A stretch of DNA of 64,000 nucleotides from Emiliania huxleyi CCMP1516 (GCF_000372725.1 NW_005201259.1:266881-330880), one strand, 5' to 3'. Positions 38,155-49,150 are shown, numbered from the stretch's first letter. The notes: a model not told the origin generated them from the letters alone. Translations and numbers: made by a program.

Positions 38155-41100
38155 TCCTGCGACTCCAGAACCGCCCGCTCCGCCTCCCACGCCGCAACCT
38201 GCAGCCCGTCTCGCGCCTCCCTCGCGTCGCGCAAACGGCCCGTTGCCACGCGCAACGCCGCCTCGCTCGCCTCCGCCGCTGCCGCCAGCTCCGCCAGCCT
38301 CGCCCGAAAGTGCTCGATCGTCACCGATTGCCCACAACTCGCGCAGACACCGCCGGAGAGCGCGCCGTCGGCGCCAGCGCCATCCTCGATCAACGTCGCG
38401 GCCTCCCCGCCGCCCGCCGCCTCGCTGCTCGCGTGCGCACTCGCCGCCCCAACCGGCCGCCTGACTGGCACCTGCGCCCTCTGCTCCTCGATCCGTTGCC
38501 GGACTGCGAACGCCGCGCCCCTCAGCTCCGCCGCCTCGGCCTCGAGAGCCGCCAGCACCTCCGCACCACCCAACCGCTCCGCGCCACCGCCGCTGCCGCT
38601 GCGCGCAAGCGAGGCCGCGGTCTCGTCGAGCGCCGCACGGAGCGCCGCCCCGCCCTCGCTTCTCAGCCGCGCGCTGGCCGCCTCCCGCCTCGCGGCAGGC
38701 CACTGCCACCCGTCGGCCGCAACTCGATGCATCTGCAGCCGGCCGCCGGCCGCCGCGAGCCCCTCCCGCGCGCGCTCCGCGGCCGCCTTCGCCTCGAGCG
38801 TCGCCGCGGCGGCGGCGTGAGCTCCCTCGATTGCAGCACGGAGCCGCTCGGGCGCCGCGAGCGCGCCCGAAGTCATCTTGGCGCGGTGCGCATCCCGCGC
38901 CTCGACAGCCGCGTCGAGGGCCGCCCGCGCCCGCTCGAGTGCGCCGTTGCAATCCTGCAGGCTCGTCCCCCCCTCGCCGGCGGCCGCGACGGGCTTTGCG
39001 GCGGCGCGCTCCGCCTCCGCCGCCGCCGCCGCCGCGCTCGCCTCCACCTCTGCGGCAGAGACTCGCGCGGCCCGCGCGGCCTCCCACGCGGCCGACTCCG
39101 CGGCCGCCGCCTCGCGCGCCTGCGCAGCGCGGGCCGCGTGCGCCACGGCGGCGTCTAGCTCTCCCGCCGCCCGCGCCGCCGCCTCCCGCGCCTGCGCGGC
39201 GCGCGTGCGAGCGCCCTCCGCGGCCGCCTCCCAGAGGCCAAGCGGGAGCAGCGCCTGCAGCTCCGCCTTGAGGGCGGCGTCTGTCTTGTCGAGCAGGCCG
39301 CCGCCCATGTGCTGCCCGAAGAAGGCCACTGTGCCGACGTGCCGCGCGCGCAGGTGCTCCTCGACCTGCGCCTGCACCTGCGCCAAAGTGCCCTCATGCA
39401 CCTGCGCGTGGGGTGGGCCTGTGAGCAGATGCCATGCACCCGCGGCGCCGTCCGCGACCAAGCAGGACGCCTGGCCACCGAGCACAAAGCGGAGAGAGTG
39501 CTCTCGCCTCCCCATCGTCCGCGTCACCTCAAACGGAACGGGCGCCGCACCGCCGCCCTCGCCGCCCTCGCCGCCCCCGCCTTCGCCGTCCCCACCTTGC
39601 AGCACGCCGCCGCTCACCTCGCCTCGCAAGCTCACCACCGCCCGCGACGCCCCCTCGCTAATCACACCCCTCGCCTCGACGGGCTTGCCGTTGGCGCGCG
39701 CGTCTGTGCTGCCCGTCAGCGCCCACAACGGCGCCATCGCCAGCGTGGTCTTGCCCGCGCCGTTGCTCGACCCTTGGCCCTCGCCGCCAGCATCACCCTC
39801 GGGGAGGGCCTCGCCGCTGGCCTCGCCGCCGCCGCCGCCTCCCGCCGCCGCGCAAGCGCCCTGGAGCAGCAGCAGGCCTCGCCCGCGCAAGTCGTACTCT
39901 GTCGGCCGGTCAAAGGAGCCAAACCCGTCCAGCGTCACGGCGTGCAGCCGCAGCTGCACCGGCGGCGGCAGCTGCAGCCTCGCGTTCGCCGCGCACGCGG
40001 AGAGCACCTCCTGCCCGGCGGCGACGAGTGGCTCGCTGAGCCCCCTCGCGGCGGCGTACCGCGCAAACAGCGCCTCGGGCTCGAGAATGTCCGCTGCCCC
40101 GGCAGCCGCCGCCGCCGCCCTCGCCGCCGCCGCCGCCGCCTCGCCCCCCTCGGCCGCCTCGGCCGCCTCGATCGAGACCGGACGGCGCAGCTCGACGGCG
40201 GCGCCGCGGCGCCGCTGCTGCGCCGCAAACTCGAGCAGCGGCTCGTCGATCTGGTCGGCCAGCAGCAGAGCGCGGTCACCAGACCGCAGGCTCGCGCCGA
40301 GGTCCGCGAGCTCCGACCTGCGGGACGTGTCGAGGACGTGTCGAGGATGCGACAGGGCGCGTGCCGGTGCACGTGTGTCGGCGGGCGCCGGGCTGAGCGC
40401 GGCGCCGGTCGTGGCGGTGCGAGCGGAGTGGATGTAAGAGAGGCGGAGGCATGGAAGCTGAGGCGAGCTGCCCAGAGGTGCGGGAAAGCAGAGAGGGGCG
40501 CATGTCGCGGGGGCGGTGTCGCTCCGACCTGCCCGGCTGCGAGAGCACGTGGTGCCTCCGGCCGATGCTGAGCGGCACCTCCTCCGCCACCCGCCACCCG
40601 CGTGCGCTGTCGACCACCAGCAGCGCCTTGCGCTGCCCCGCCTCGGACATCGACGTCTGGTACGGAGAGCCGACGTACCGGATAGCGCGGCCCTTGGCGG
40701 CTGGCTCGGGGACGGAGTGCGGGTTGTGGTAGTGGCCCGAAAAGACGCGCACCGGCGGCAGCGGGAAGGCGTCTGCGGTGAGGCCCTGGGTGGCCACGCG
40801 CCTATACGCCATTCGCGGCTCGTGAGCAGCGGGCGCCCGTCACCGCACGAAGCCGCCAGCGTCGCCGGGCGGCCGGTCGCTCATCTGCGCGCCGACAATG
40901 TCGGCGTGGCAAAAGACGGCGTCGAGGCCTTCGTGGCCGTCAGATGCGGCGTGCTCGCACGCGGCGCGCAGCTCCGCGGCGGTCGTGCCATACGGAGCCC
41001 ACAACGACGAGCCGAGCCGCGTCACGCGGCTGAAGACGGTGACCGAGCGGGGCAGCGCGAGCTGGAGGGGGGTCAGTGCGTGAAGCAGCGGGTCAGAGTT

Positions 41101-41514
41101 GCCACGCATGGCCTGGTCGTGGTTTCCCGGGATCATGAGCATCGGCACGTCGTCGCCCCACGACGCGAGCTCCGAGAGCACCGTGTTTAGCTGCCGCGTC
41201 GACAGCACCCCACCCGTGTGCCAAAAATCGCCGAGGCAGGCGACGCCGGCGTTGCGGGCGCGCGCCTCGGCCGCCACGCGACGCAGAAGCTCGAGGCAGA
41301 CCGGCAGCGTGTCCTGCCGCACATGCAGGTCCGAAAAGACGACCCACCTCTGCGGGAGCGCCGCGGCGACGTGCGTGGGCACCACGTCGTAGGACGGCCT
41401 CGGCTGCGAGTCGACGGCGAGTGAGGCGCGGGCGGAGGAGGAGCAGCGGTGCAGGTGGTGAGGAAGACGAGGCCGGATTGAGGTGGTGAGCACGTGAGAT
41501 AGCATCATACACAT
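37194..41514 (-). CDS. Fused SbcD-SbcC (Mre11-Rad50-like) nuclease/ATPase, single chain of 1,355 residues
   Basis: Exons 41514-40844, 40801-40529 and 40317-37194 total 4,068 nt and close in frame exactly. The N-terminus is basic and Ser/His-rich without acids (MLSHVLTTSIRPRLPHHLHR), like an organelle transit peptide. A calcineurin-like phosphoesterase follows: WVVFSDLHV near 58, CLGDFWHTGG near 93, MIPGNHDQ near 130, FCHADIVGA near 203, FSGHYHNPHSV near 246, YVGSPYQTS. Then an SMC-type ATPase: GFGSF, GSSNGAGKTTLAMAPLWAL (Walker A near 502), long Ala/Glu/Arg coiled coils, zinc-hook motif CASC near 970, SQLSGGEWRRLAFALSLAF near 1254, LVFDEVMQHMD near 1285, and VITHG near 1315. In bacteria SbcD and SbcC are separate subunits that cut hairpins and DNA ends. 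Here both are one polypeptide, presumably acting in plastid or mitochondrial DNA maintenance (inference). The intron at 40528-40318 is flanked by GCAGGTCGGAGC on both sides. Confidence 0.9.
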
Positions 41515-41556
41515 GTGGTATATCAGCCGGTGAGCTTCCGCGCCAGTCCGCGCCCG

Positions 41557-42922
41557 TAACTGCGGGATGTGGCAACAAAGTTGGGACAACCAAGCATGTT
41601 AGAAGCCTGAGCGGGGCTAAGCACACACACGGGCAGACTGCGAGAGTATCAGCATGCCTGACTGTGATGGCCATGCTTGGCACACGACGCAACCCCCACT
41701 ACCTCTAGACAGGCTTGTGAGAGTTTATAGAGCGCGATGGGGATGGAGGGTGGGAGAACCTCCGCGCCGCACTGGCGCCTGCGCGCCGGGCGGGGCGCGC
41801 GCCTGCGCCCCCGCCCTGACGCGGCCCCGCCGAAGAACGGCGAGAACAATGGACGGGGACGTCCAATATGCGGATTACCATTGGACCACCGCCGTAGTAA
41901 ATCTGATTGCGATTGGACGCCCGTTGAGGATGAGGGAGATCACACTCCCTCGACTGATCTGAACTCTGCTTCCCCATTCCCACAGTCACCGGTGCTCAAC
42001 ACTTGGGTGTCAAGCTGCAGTAACTGCGGGATGTGGCAACAAAGTTGGGACAACCAAGCATGTTAGAAGCCTGAGCGGGGCTAAGCACACACACGGGCAG
42101 ACTGCGAGAGTATCAGCATGCCTGACTGTGATGGCCATGCTTGGCACACGACGCAACCCCAAACTGCGGCTTGACACCCCAAGTGAAAGCGGCCGGACAT
42201 AGGTGAACCCACCGAAGGCCGCAGGGCACAGCGCAGGGAAGCAGAAACTGTCGCATCCGCGACGGTCGTAGAGGGCATTGAGCACTGTGCCCATCCGGCC
42301 CCCAGAGGCACGTGCCGTATGTTGCTCACGGCATCTCCTCTCCGGTACAGCCAGCCTCCTAGCCCTTAATGCGAGGCGCAATGCAGCCAAGCACATCACA
42401 ACTTGCTGTGCCATAGCTCCGTTGCTGGGTTCCTTTCGTAAGGGATTGACCAGCACCGTGTTCGCAAGTTACTTTCGTAGAGCTCGCTATGCACGGCCGG
42501 GGCACTGCGAGCTGTACCAACAAACGGCAGTCGCCAGCCAGACTGTCGCCAGAGAGAGCCGCACAGAGGCCGCGTTGGCCTTTGTGCGACCGGCAAAGGG
42601 CACCGACTGCGGGCCAAGAGGCACCGCCTCGGCCCCACGAAGGTCAGCCCAAGCTCAGAACCTCCGCGCCGCACTGGCGCCTGCGCGCCGGGCGGGGCGC
42701 GCGCCTGCGCCCCCGCCCTGACGCGGCCCCGCCGAAGAACGGCGAGAACAATGGACGGGGACGTCCAATATGCGGATTACCATTGGACCACCGCCGTAGT
42801 AAATCCGATTGCGATTGGACGCCCGTTGAGGATGAGGGAGATCACACTCCCTCGACTGATCTGAACTCTGCTTCCCCATTCCCACAGTCACCGGTGCTCA
42901 ACACTTGGGTGTCAAGCTGCAT
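41557..42922. mobile_element. Nested duplicated repeat, probably a TIR element with a partial tandem copy
   Basis: Block R1 (about 145 bp, from GTAACTGCGGGATGTGGCAA) occurs at 41557-41702 and 42015-42164. Block R2 (about 264 bp, starting GAACCTCCGCGCCGCACTGG) occurs at 41753-42016 and 42656-42920. The spacer is 50 bp in the first unit and 490 bp in the second. The 490-bp spacer begins CTGCGGCTTGACACCCCAAG, and R2 ends CTTGGGTGTCAAGCTGCA, its inverted complement. This suggests an element of about 755 bp (42166-42920) with 20-bp inverted ends and an internally deleted tandem copy to its left. No transposase recognised. Confidence 0.65.
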
Positions 42923-43796
42923 TGTCGTGTGCTCTGACGCAGGCTTGTTTTTTAAAATCTTGTCTCCTGCCTTTTGTAGCCGTCCGAGCCAGTCCGCTGT
43001 GAGAGGGCTTGGTAAAATTCTTTTCTGCTATTGCAATACTCGAACTCGAGTCATGCAAACCGCGGGGGCGGCGTGAAGTGCTTGGCCCCACGCCTATGGC
43101 TATGCCTTGTTGGTTGGTTGTCTGGCGCGAAGAAATTTCTGTGCATTGACACCCATTTAACAACACGTTGCAGGCAAAATGGGGGGCCGCGATTTCGGCG
43201 TTAGTCGGAGAGGGATTTTCTCCTCTTACTTCTGGCAGCGTGGGCGCCGACCTGCATATTCCACGCTGGCCGCGCATCATGGTTCATGCTGCGCTTCGCG
43301 AGCAATCGCGTAACGGGAGTTGTGGCTTTTTGGACGGCTTTTTTGGATTCTCCCGCCCTCCTCCCCTCTTTTGGATTTTTTGTTTGGGATTTTAGGGATT
43401 TTGAGTGCAACCACAACAAAGTCAGTCGGCTAAATAAATCAGGCCTCGCTGGCAGATAGATAGCACTACCGTCAATCACGCCCTGCGTGGTGTATGTAGC
43501 TGGCTAGCTTGCCTTTCGATTCGTTCGTTCGATTCGATGTATTAGGCTAAGGGTGGTCCCTGTGCGCTGTACTTCTTTTCTGGGTCGTATTCACTGCAAA
43601 TTCCTTAAGTAAGTGGTTGGTTGGTTGTCTGGCAGGGCCCTAGGGAACGTAGCATAGGCGGCCTCCAAGTTTTTCACGCGTCCCCTTCATTCGCCCCTTC
43701 ACGCGCGTCCCCTCCCTGAAACCGTCCAACTTGGTGGGCCAGGAAGGTCCGGCTTCGGCGGGCGACTCCAGCTCGTCGCGGCCCATCGCGAGCCAC
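42923..43796. other. Mixed-composition intergenic DNA
   Basis: More AT-rich than the surroundings (43320-43440). TTGGTTGGTTGTCTGGC occurs twice (about 43110 and 43617). No coding or RNA gene recognised. Confidence 0.5.
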
Positions 43797-45134
43797 ATGC
43801 CGCGCGTCTGCGTCGACTGCGGCAAGAGCCTCGTGGCTGTCGGCACCGCCCGCGTTGGCGGGAAGCAATCGCATGGCGACTGGGCAACGCGGCGGCTTCA
43901 TAAGCAGTGCCTCGCCGCTCGCAATCGCGCAGGCAAGGCGATGGAGGAGCCGGGGCCCTACGAGGAGGAGCACCGCGCCGCGGTCGACACTGGCGCGCCC
44001 GGCTCCTACTCGCAGCGCAAGCGAAGGCACGATGGCGCTCCATCGACGCCGCCGCGGAGAGCGGGGCCGTTTGGCATGCCGGCCAGCATCGGTCGTTCGG
44101 CTTCGGGTAGCCCGGCGACGGATGACGGCCGGCATGCCAAAGGGCCTCGGACGTACCTCGACGTGCCGTACACCGAGAAGGACGAGGCCAAGGCGCTCGG
44201 TGCGCGGTGGGACGCGATGAGGAAGAAGTGGTGGGTGTCGAACCACAGCTCGCTCGCCCCTTTTGAGCGGTGGATCGGCGCGGGCGAGGCGTGGGGTAGT
44301 AGCGCCTCCTCTGGCCCGGCTTGCGCAGCCTCGCTCAACCTCGCGGCGCGCCTGCGCAATGCGGCGCAGGAGGGAGACACGGCCGCCGCGTTCGAGTGCA
44401 TTGCCGAGGCGAAAGACTGGGGGGGCGGCGGCACGCACCCGGCCATCAATGCGTGCGGCGCCGCGCGAGGTGGCACGCGGAACGCGACGCCGCTCCGCTT
44501 CGCGGCCTTCCACGGCTACCTCGACATCGTCCGCGCGCTCCTCGAGGCGGGCGCGATCGCGACGCTTCGCGAGGTCAACGCGAACGGCGAGGATTGCCAC
44601 GACGAGAAGGACGCGCTGGAGCTCGCGCGGGTCGGCAACGCGCGAAAGGGCGCGAGAGGCGACCCCGCCTCCCGCTACGCCGTGGTCAGCGCGCTCGATG
44701 GCGCCAGCGCCAAGGAACGCTTCGAGCTCACCGGCGTGACCGACCCGGCCCGCCAACACCTCAACGGTCTTGAAGTGGACGTGCGCGGCGTCAATGAAGA
44801 TAGTGGCAAGTGGGTGGTGCGCCCCAAAGGGAGTACAAACTTGTACTCCCTTTCCCAGGACAAGGTGCGGCGAAGGCCGGCGGCGGCAACGGGCGCGGCG
44901 GGGGCGGGTGCGAGGCGGCACGGAGAGGAGCAGGCCGCGGCGCAGCTCCCGGTCGGGGCCATGGGAGTGGTGCACGGCCTGTCGAGCGGGACCGCGTACA
45001 ATGGCGCGGTGGTCACCATCGAGGCGCACGACCGCGACCGGAAGCGGTACACTGTGCGGTTCGTCGCGTCCGGCCGCGGGTTCGAGGAGGGCTCGCAGCT
45101 CACCTTGAAGGTGGCCAACGTGAAGCCGCTCTGA
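43797..45134 (+). CDS. DUF5710-ankyrin protein, 445 residues
   Basis: The ATG at 43797 starts with a small Cys motif (VCVDCGKSLVAVG), then a basic/Pro linker, a DUF5710-type module (RTYLDVPYTEKDEAKALGAR, WDAMRKKWWVS), an ankyrin-like segment (LRNAAQEGDTAAAFECIAEA, TPLRFAAFHGYLDIVRALLE, AGAIATLREVNANGED) and two SH3-like strands at the end (VRPKGSTNLYSL; GAVVTIEAHDRDRKRYTVRF, LTLKVANVKPL). DUF5710 is usually found in plasmid and phage primase-like proteins; here it is joined to ankyrins in a eukaryotic gene, which suggests an old acquisition (inference). The function is unknown. A perfect palindrome, GGGAGTACAA-AC-TTGTACTCCC, sits inside the coding sequence at 44827-44853. Confidence 0.7.
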   Translation: MPRVCVDCGKSLVAVGTARVGGKQSHGDWATRRLHKQCLAARNRAGKAMEEPGPYEEEHRAAVDTGAPGSYSQRKRRHDGAPSTPPRRAGPFGMPASIGRSASGSPATDDGRHAKGPRTYLDVPYTEKDEAKALGARWDAMRKKWWVSNHSSLAPFERWIGAGEAWGSSASSGPACAASLNLAARLRNAAQEGDTAAAFECIAEAKDWGGGGTHPAINACGAARGGTRNATPLRFAAFHGYLDIVRALLEAGAIATLREVNANGEDCHDEKDALELARVGNARKGARGDPASRYAVVSALDGASAKERFELTGVTDPARQHLNGLEVDVRGVNEDSGKWVVRPKGSTNLYSLSQDKVRRRPAAATGAAGAGARRHGEEQAAAQLPVGAMGVVHGLSSGTAYNGAVVTIEAHDRDRKRYTVRFVASGRGFEEGSQLTLKVANVKPL

Positions 45135-45404
45135 CTTGGTGGGGAGGATTGTCTTAAAGCGTTAAAGGTATGTTAAGCATTGTGGTTGCTGTATAGCATA
45201 ACGTGTAAGTCGTGGGCGCCCGTTTTCTTAGAGTGTGTGTGCCAGTCCGCGCCAGTCCGCGCCCTTGTCGTGCCAGTGTGCTGTGAGAGAGGCTTGTATC
45301 TTAAGAAAACTGAGTAGTTTTGCCAACGATCCGTCTCGGGAGGACGACCCCGGCTCTAGCCGCCGTGTCTAGCTCTCGCCGCGTGTCCGCCGAGCGCCGC
45401 ATAT
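45135..45404. promoter_or_regulatory. Intergenic region with dispersed GTGCCAGTCCGCGCCAGTCC element
   Basis: At 45237-45305: GTGCCAGTCCGCGCCAGTCC, GCGCCCTTGTCGTGCCAGTG, TGCTGTGAGAGAGGCTT then CTTAAG, about 100 bp before the ATG at 45405. An almost identical block is at 56728-56800. Confidence 0.5.
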
Positions 45405-47198
45405 ATGCTGGTACTCTCCGGCTTCGCCGCCGTCGCCGCTGTCACGCCGCGCGTGGCCGTCTTTGGCGGCAGCGGGTTCATCGGCAGCCGCGTCTGCCAG
45501 ACGCTGGTCGACGCCGGCTGCGACGTGGTCTCCCTCTCGCGGACGGGCGAGGCGCCTGCCTGGGCGAGCGAGGAGCGGTGGTGCGGCCGCGTGGAGTGGC
45601 GGCAGTCCGACCTGCTCAGCGATCGCCATCCGCCACTCGGGCACATCGACGGCGCGGTTTCGTGCGTCGGCAATATGCGACCGTCGCCTCGATGGGAGAG
45701 CGGCAGCTTCTTCGGGCTGCACTGGGACTATGAGGCGATGGTGCGTGAGAATGGGCTCGCCACGGACCGCAGCGCCGCCGCCGCCAGGCGCGCCGGCGCC
45801 TCCCGCTTCGTCTACCTCTCCGCGAGCTCGGCGCACCAGTTTGCCTAGGCGGCGCGCTGATGGGCTATGTGGACGGCAAGGAGGCGGGCGAGGAGGCGGT
45901 GAGGCAACGGTTTGGCGACGCCGCCGCCTGCGCCGTCGGCCCGTCGCTCGTTCTCGGCGGCGGCCGTTACGCCGGCCTGCAGCAGGCCTACCGCGCGCTG
46001 GTGGACGTGCCGCTGGTGCGCCCTCTTTGCGCCGCTCCCCCGCCGCTGCCGCGCTCTCCGCTGCCACACTCTCCCTCGGGGCGCTGAATTGCCTGCCACT
46101 CTCCGACACTTTCTTCGGGGCTGTCCAGTGTCCGCCACCCGCCTCTTGCCGTCCACGGCGCTCGCAACGCCGAAACACAGGTGCGCGCGCAGACGCGGCT
46201 CTTCAAGGCGCTCAAGAGCGGCGTCTCGACCGGCTGGGTGCCGCAGGACGCCGTCGGCGAGGTGGCGCTCACACCGCCAAGTGAGGTGGCCGCTATCGCA
46301 CCACCAGGCCCGGCGCTGCGCCCGGCGCCAGTGGCACGCGTGCATGACACCACCCCACGGCGCGTCGCAGGTGGGCGAGGTTGCGCGGGCGGTCTGCGCC
46401 TGCCTGCTCGGCACCGTGGGCGAGGCGCGCTTCCCCTCGTTGGGGTTGTCGAGGGGTGTCGCTATGTCCGTGACGCGTGGGTACTAGTATGGAGCGTTTC
46501 TCAGGCGCGGCTCGCCGCCTTCCGCGAGGAGCAGCGGGCGGAGTACGAGACGCGCGGCACCCCGCCCGTCCGGCTGCAGCCCGCCGTTTGCAGACCACGT
46601 CGATGACACGTCCCGCCAATTCGCGCGCGCAGGCATCCTCGCCGACAAGGAGCGGGCCCGCGCGCTCGACTTTTGCTTTATCGACGGCAGCGACCAGATC
46701 CGGAGGGTGGCACGCGAGTGCGGCACGCCGTCGCTGCTGGCCGCCGCCGTCGCAGGGGGGGGACTTGCTGCGGCCGGCGGCGAGGTGGTGGCGGCGGAGG
46801 CTGAGGCGGAGGCGGAGGCGGAGGCGGAGGCGCGGTGGCAGAGGGTGCCCATTGACATGCGCCCGGTGGACTCGCCGACGTTGGAGAATGCGCCGCTAAG
46901 CGCCGCTCTCGCCGCCGAGCCGGCCCTGTGGCGCTCCTTTACCCCCGCCGAGCTGAGCGCCTTTGGCCTCGCCCCGCCCGAGGAGCTGGCCGGCCGCTAC
47001 ATCCGCGTGGGCGAGCCGGGCGCGCAGTTCTGGTACCACCCGTTCGATGTCGAGGCGGCGCAGTCGCCCTCGGCGCACGGCGCGCCAAATGAGGGCGCTC
47101 TCTACGGCTTCCGTCCCCTTCTCTACCCGTGGCCGCCCGCCGCCCTTCTGTTTGGCTCGTTTGCGGCCGCGATCCTTTCATCAGCTAACATAGCATGA
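45405..47198 (+). CDS. Atypical SDR / NAD(P)-binding epimerase-like protein, with a 2-nt frame break
   Basis: A short leader, then the Rossmann start VAVFGGSGFIGSRVCQTLVD, DVVSLSRTG, a DGAVSCVGNM block and SRFVYLSASSAHQFA. At 45846 the frame is broken: two extra bases (TA) before GGC GGC GCG CTG ATG GGC turn the expected GGALMGYVDGKEAGEEAVRQ into a stop. Further exons: from about 46175 (QTRLFKALKSGVSTGWVPQD), an intron bounded by the near-duplicated GTCGGCGAGGTGGCGC, VARAVCACLLGTVGE, a GC-AG intron to ARLAAFREEQRAEYETRG (from 46509), and ILADKERARALDFCFIDG to 47198. The C-terminal part is not a recognised domain and could belong to a second gene. The family resembles chloroplast atypical SDRs (complex I NDUFA9/UOS1 type). 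The frame break may be a sequencing error. Confidence 0.55.
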
Positions 47199-48635
47199 GC
47201 GTTGTCTCGAGCCGCGGGGAGCCGACGGTTTGAGGCCGACACACCCGTCTGCGGTCTGCCGCGCTCTGGTACAGTTGTCAGAGTTGGCTGAGCATGGCAT
47301 ATAAAGCCGTATGTACACGCTGTGTCACAAAGATTTCGTCCGCGCGGGTGGCAGCCTAGTCCCTAGAGCCGCGACTAGCGCGCACGTGCCGACCGCGACG
47401 CCGACGTTCCTCAGCGCCCCGTTCGCGCGGTCGAGCATTCAAGACCGCGGAGACGCCCACAAGGATTTCCCACGATGCACCGAATGCTCAATGGTGCGGC
47501 ACGACGGTCAAGGACAAGGTGTGGCACGAAGAACGCTGACGGTGACGCTAGAATTGGATCGTAGACCGCGTGAATGGGGCCAAACAAGTGGCGTGCCAAT
47601 CCACGCACCACGGTGCACTGGACTGGTTGGGTAGTAGTCTAAGTTCTGACGCCTCGACGCCTAGCGCGTAGCGGGTCTAAGTGTGCACGTGCACGCTGGG
47701 GTGCTTGCGCGGTCTAAGATCAGCGGGAGCCGCTTACATCGGCTAAGTCGGCCGTGGACGGCCTGGGGCCAAGAGGCTCCCACCGTGATCCGTGATCGAT
47801 ACAGTACGGCGCTCCGCCCAAATTTTCTTCGCCTGCGGCGGGCGCCTACTAAAATCCGGATCGATCCTCCTCATGCCTCAGCAATCGCCGCTCGGCATCC
47901 TCCCCTTCCGATTCTCGTTGCTGCTTCTTGAGCGCAATCTCTAGCCAAACATTTCTCACAAACAGCCTCAAGCTCAAACAAACGCATGTCAGAGAATCCT
48001 GTGTATGCTTGTCCTCTTTGAACGATCCGCGCGTGAAGGTAGGAAGCATAGGACCTTGTTGGCAGCAGCCAGCTTGTTGCGCTGCTTCGTTGCGATGAGC
48101 TGATTGGGATCACAGAAGTGCATATCCATGCCAAAGCACCGCCACGATCTTGAAGCAGAACACATCGCAACCGCATCGTCCGCACTGCCATCAGCATGCC
48201 GCGCCCGCCGCTTCGCCGCAGCCACCTTACGGCACGCATAGCATCCACGGACGGGCTACAAAAACTCCGCTCGCCGAGTTTTGCATTCGCGCGCGAGGGG
48301 CAGCCGTTCCCACGTCCCACGACAATCCCACGACGATCATGTGAAAGAAGAACAGCGATCGCCACCTCGCTGGCCTCTCCGCAAGGCCCCCCGACCGCGT
48401 CGAACTCATCGGCGCGGGCTCTCACGGCTACGGGACCGGCCCCAGCTTCGGCTGAGGGCTGACAAGGAAAGAAAAATCTCTCTCTCTGACAAGCTGCCGA
48501 GCCCAAATCACTGTGAGAGTCGTGATTTCTTGTTGGTTTTCTAAAATCATGTGCCTCGGCATGGTGCGACGCAACACATGGAGTGCCCTTTTCCTCCTTG
48601 AAAGGGAAGAGGGAATAAACGTCATTTTCTCCTAA
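47199..48635. other. Gene-poor stretch
   Basis: A 267-codon open frame on the minus strand (48674-47871) has no recognisable motif and runs into the inverted-repeat element; I do not count it as a gene. Nothing else seen. Confidence 0.45.
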
Positions 48636-49046
48636 GGGAAGAGGTGTATTTATTTTTGCTTGGGCGGACAGCATGATGAAATTCTGGAAAAACCTGACCG
48701 GCCCCTGCCCTGCCCCTACCTACCTACCTACCTACCCTACCCTATTTATGGGGAAACTAAAAAGAAATCACGTGGGCGTGAAGGTGGGGTACTATACCAA
48801 CTAAAGTGATGGCTGGTGGTACTCTCCTGCAACCACAGTCCTTCCTGTGGCATGGCAGGCCACTCTCAAGGCCATACAAGCATCAGATCACCCACTTGGG
48901 GAGGGTTGACATCGTGATTTCGCCGGAAAATTTCTTTTTTTGAAACCGGCGTGAAGAGAGGAAAACCCCGACGGGAGGGCCCAGACCTACCCTACCTACC
49001 CCGTCATGCTGTCCGCCCAAGCAAAAATAAAATACACCTGAGGGAA
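48636..49046. mobile_element. MITE-like element with about 37-bp inverted termini
   Basis: The left end (AGGTGTATTTATTTTTGCTT then GGGCGGACAGCATGA) reappears inverted at 49004-49046 (TCATGCTGTCCGCCCAAGCA then AAAATAAAATACACCT). Both inner flanks carry CCTACCTACC/CCTACCCTACC tracts. About 410 bp, no ORF. It ends about 25 bp from the tRNA gene, a common integration neighbourhood. Confidence 0.75.
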
Positions 49047-49068
49047 GAGCAAAAAACTGAAAAAGACG

Positions 49069-49150
49069 TGACTGAAGTGGGATTCGAACCCACGCCCCTT
49101 TCGAGACTACGACCTGAACGTAGCGCCTTGGACCGCTCGGCCATCCAGTC
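49069..49150 (-). tRNA. tRNA-Leu(CAG)
   Basis: 82 nt on the minus strand. The acceptor stem GACTGGA pairs with TTCAGTC (one G-T), discriminator A. The D-loop region is TGGCCGAGCGGTCCAAGGCG. The anticodon arm is CTACG-TTCAGGT-CGTAG with anticodon CAG. A long type II variable arm (TCTCGAAAGGGGC) and a T-arm GTGGGTTCGAATCCCAC follow. No intron and no encoded CCA. Downstream on the minus strand is TCTTTTTCAGTTTTTT, a suitable RNA polymerase III terminator. It reads leucine CTG codons, abundant in this high-GC genome. Confidence 0.97.

Noticed and set aside
37683-39271. Long plus-strand ORFs (up to 491 codons) opposite the SbcC part
   Set aside because: Antisense shadows of the Ala/Glu/Arg-rich coiled coil; the sense strand carries all conserved ATPase motifs.
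47871-48674. 267-codon open frame on the minus strand
   Set aside because: No motif, irregular composition, and it overlaps the end of an inverted-repeat element; likely chance.
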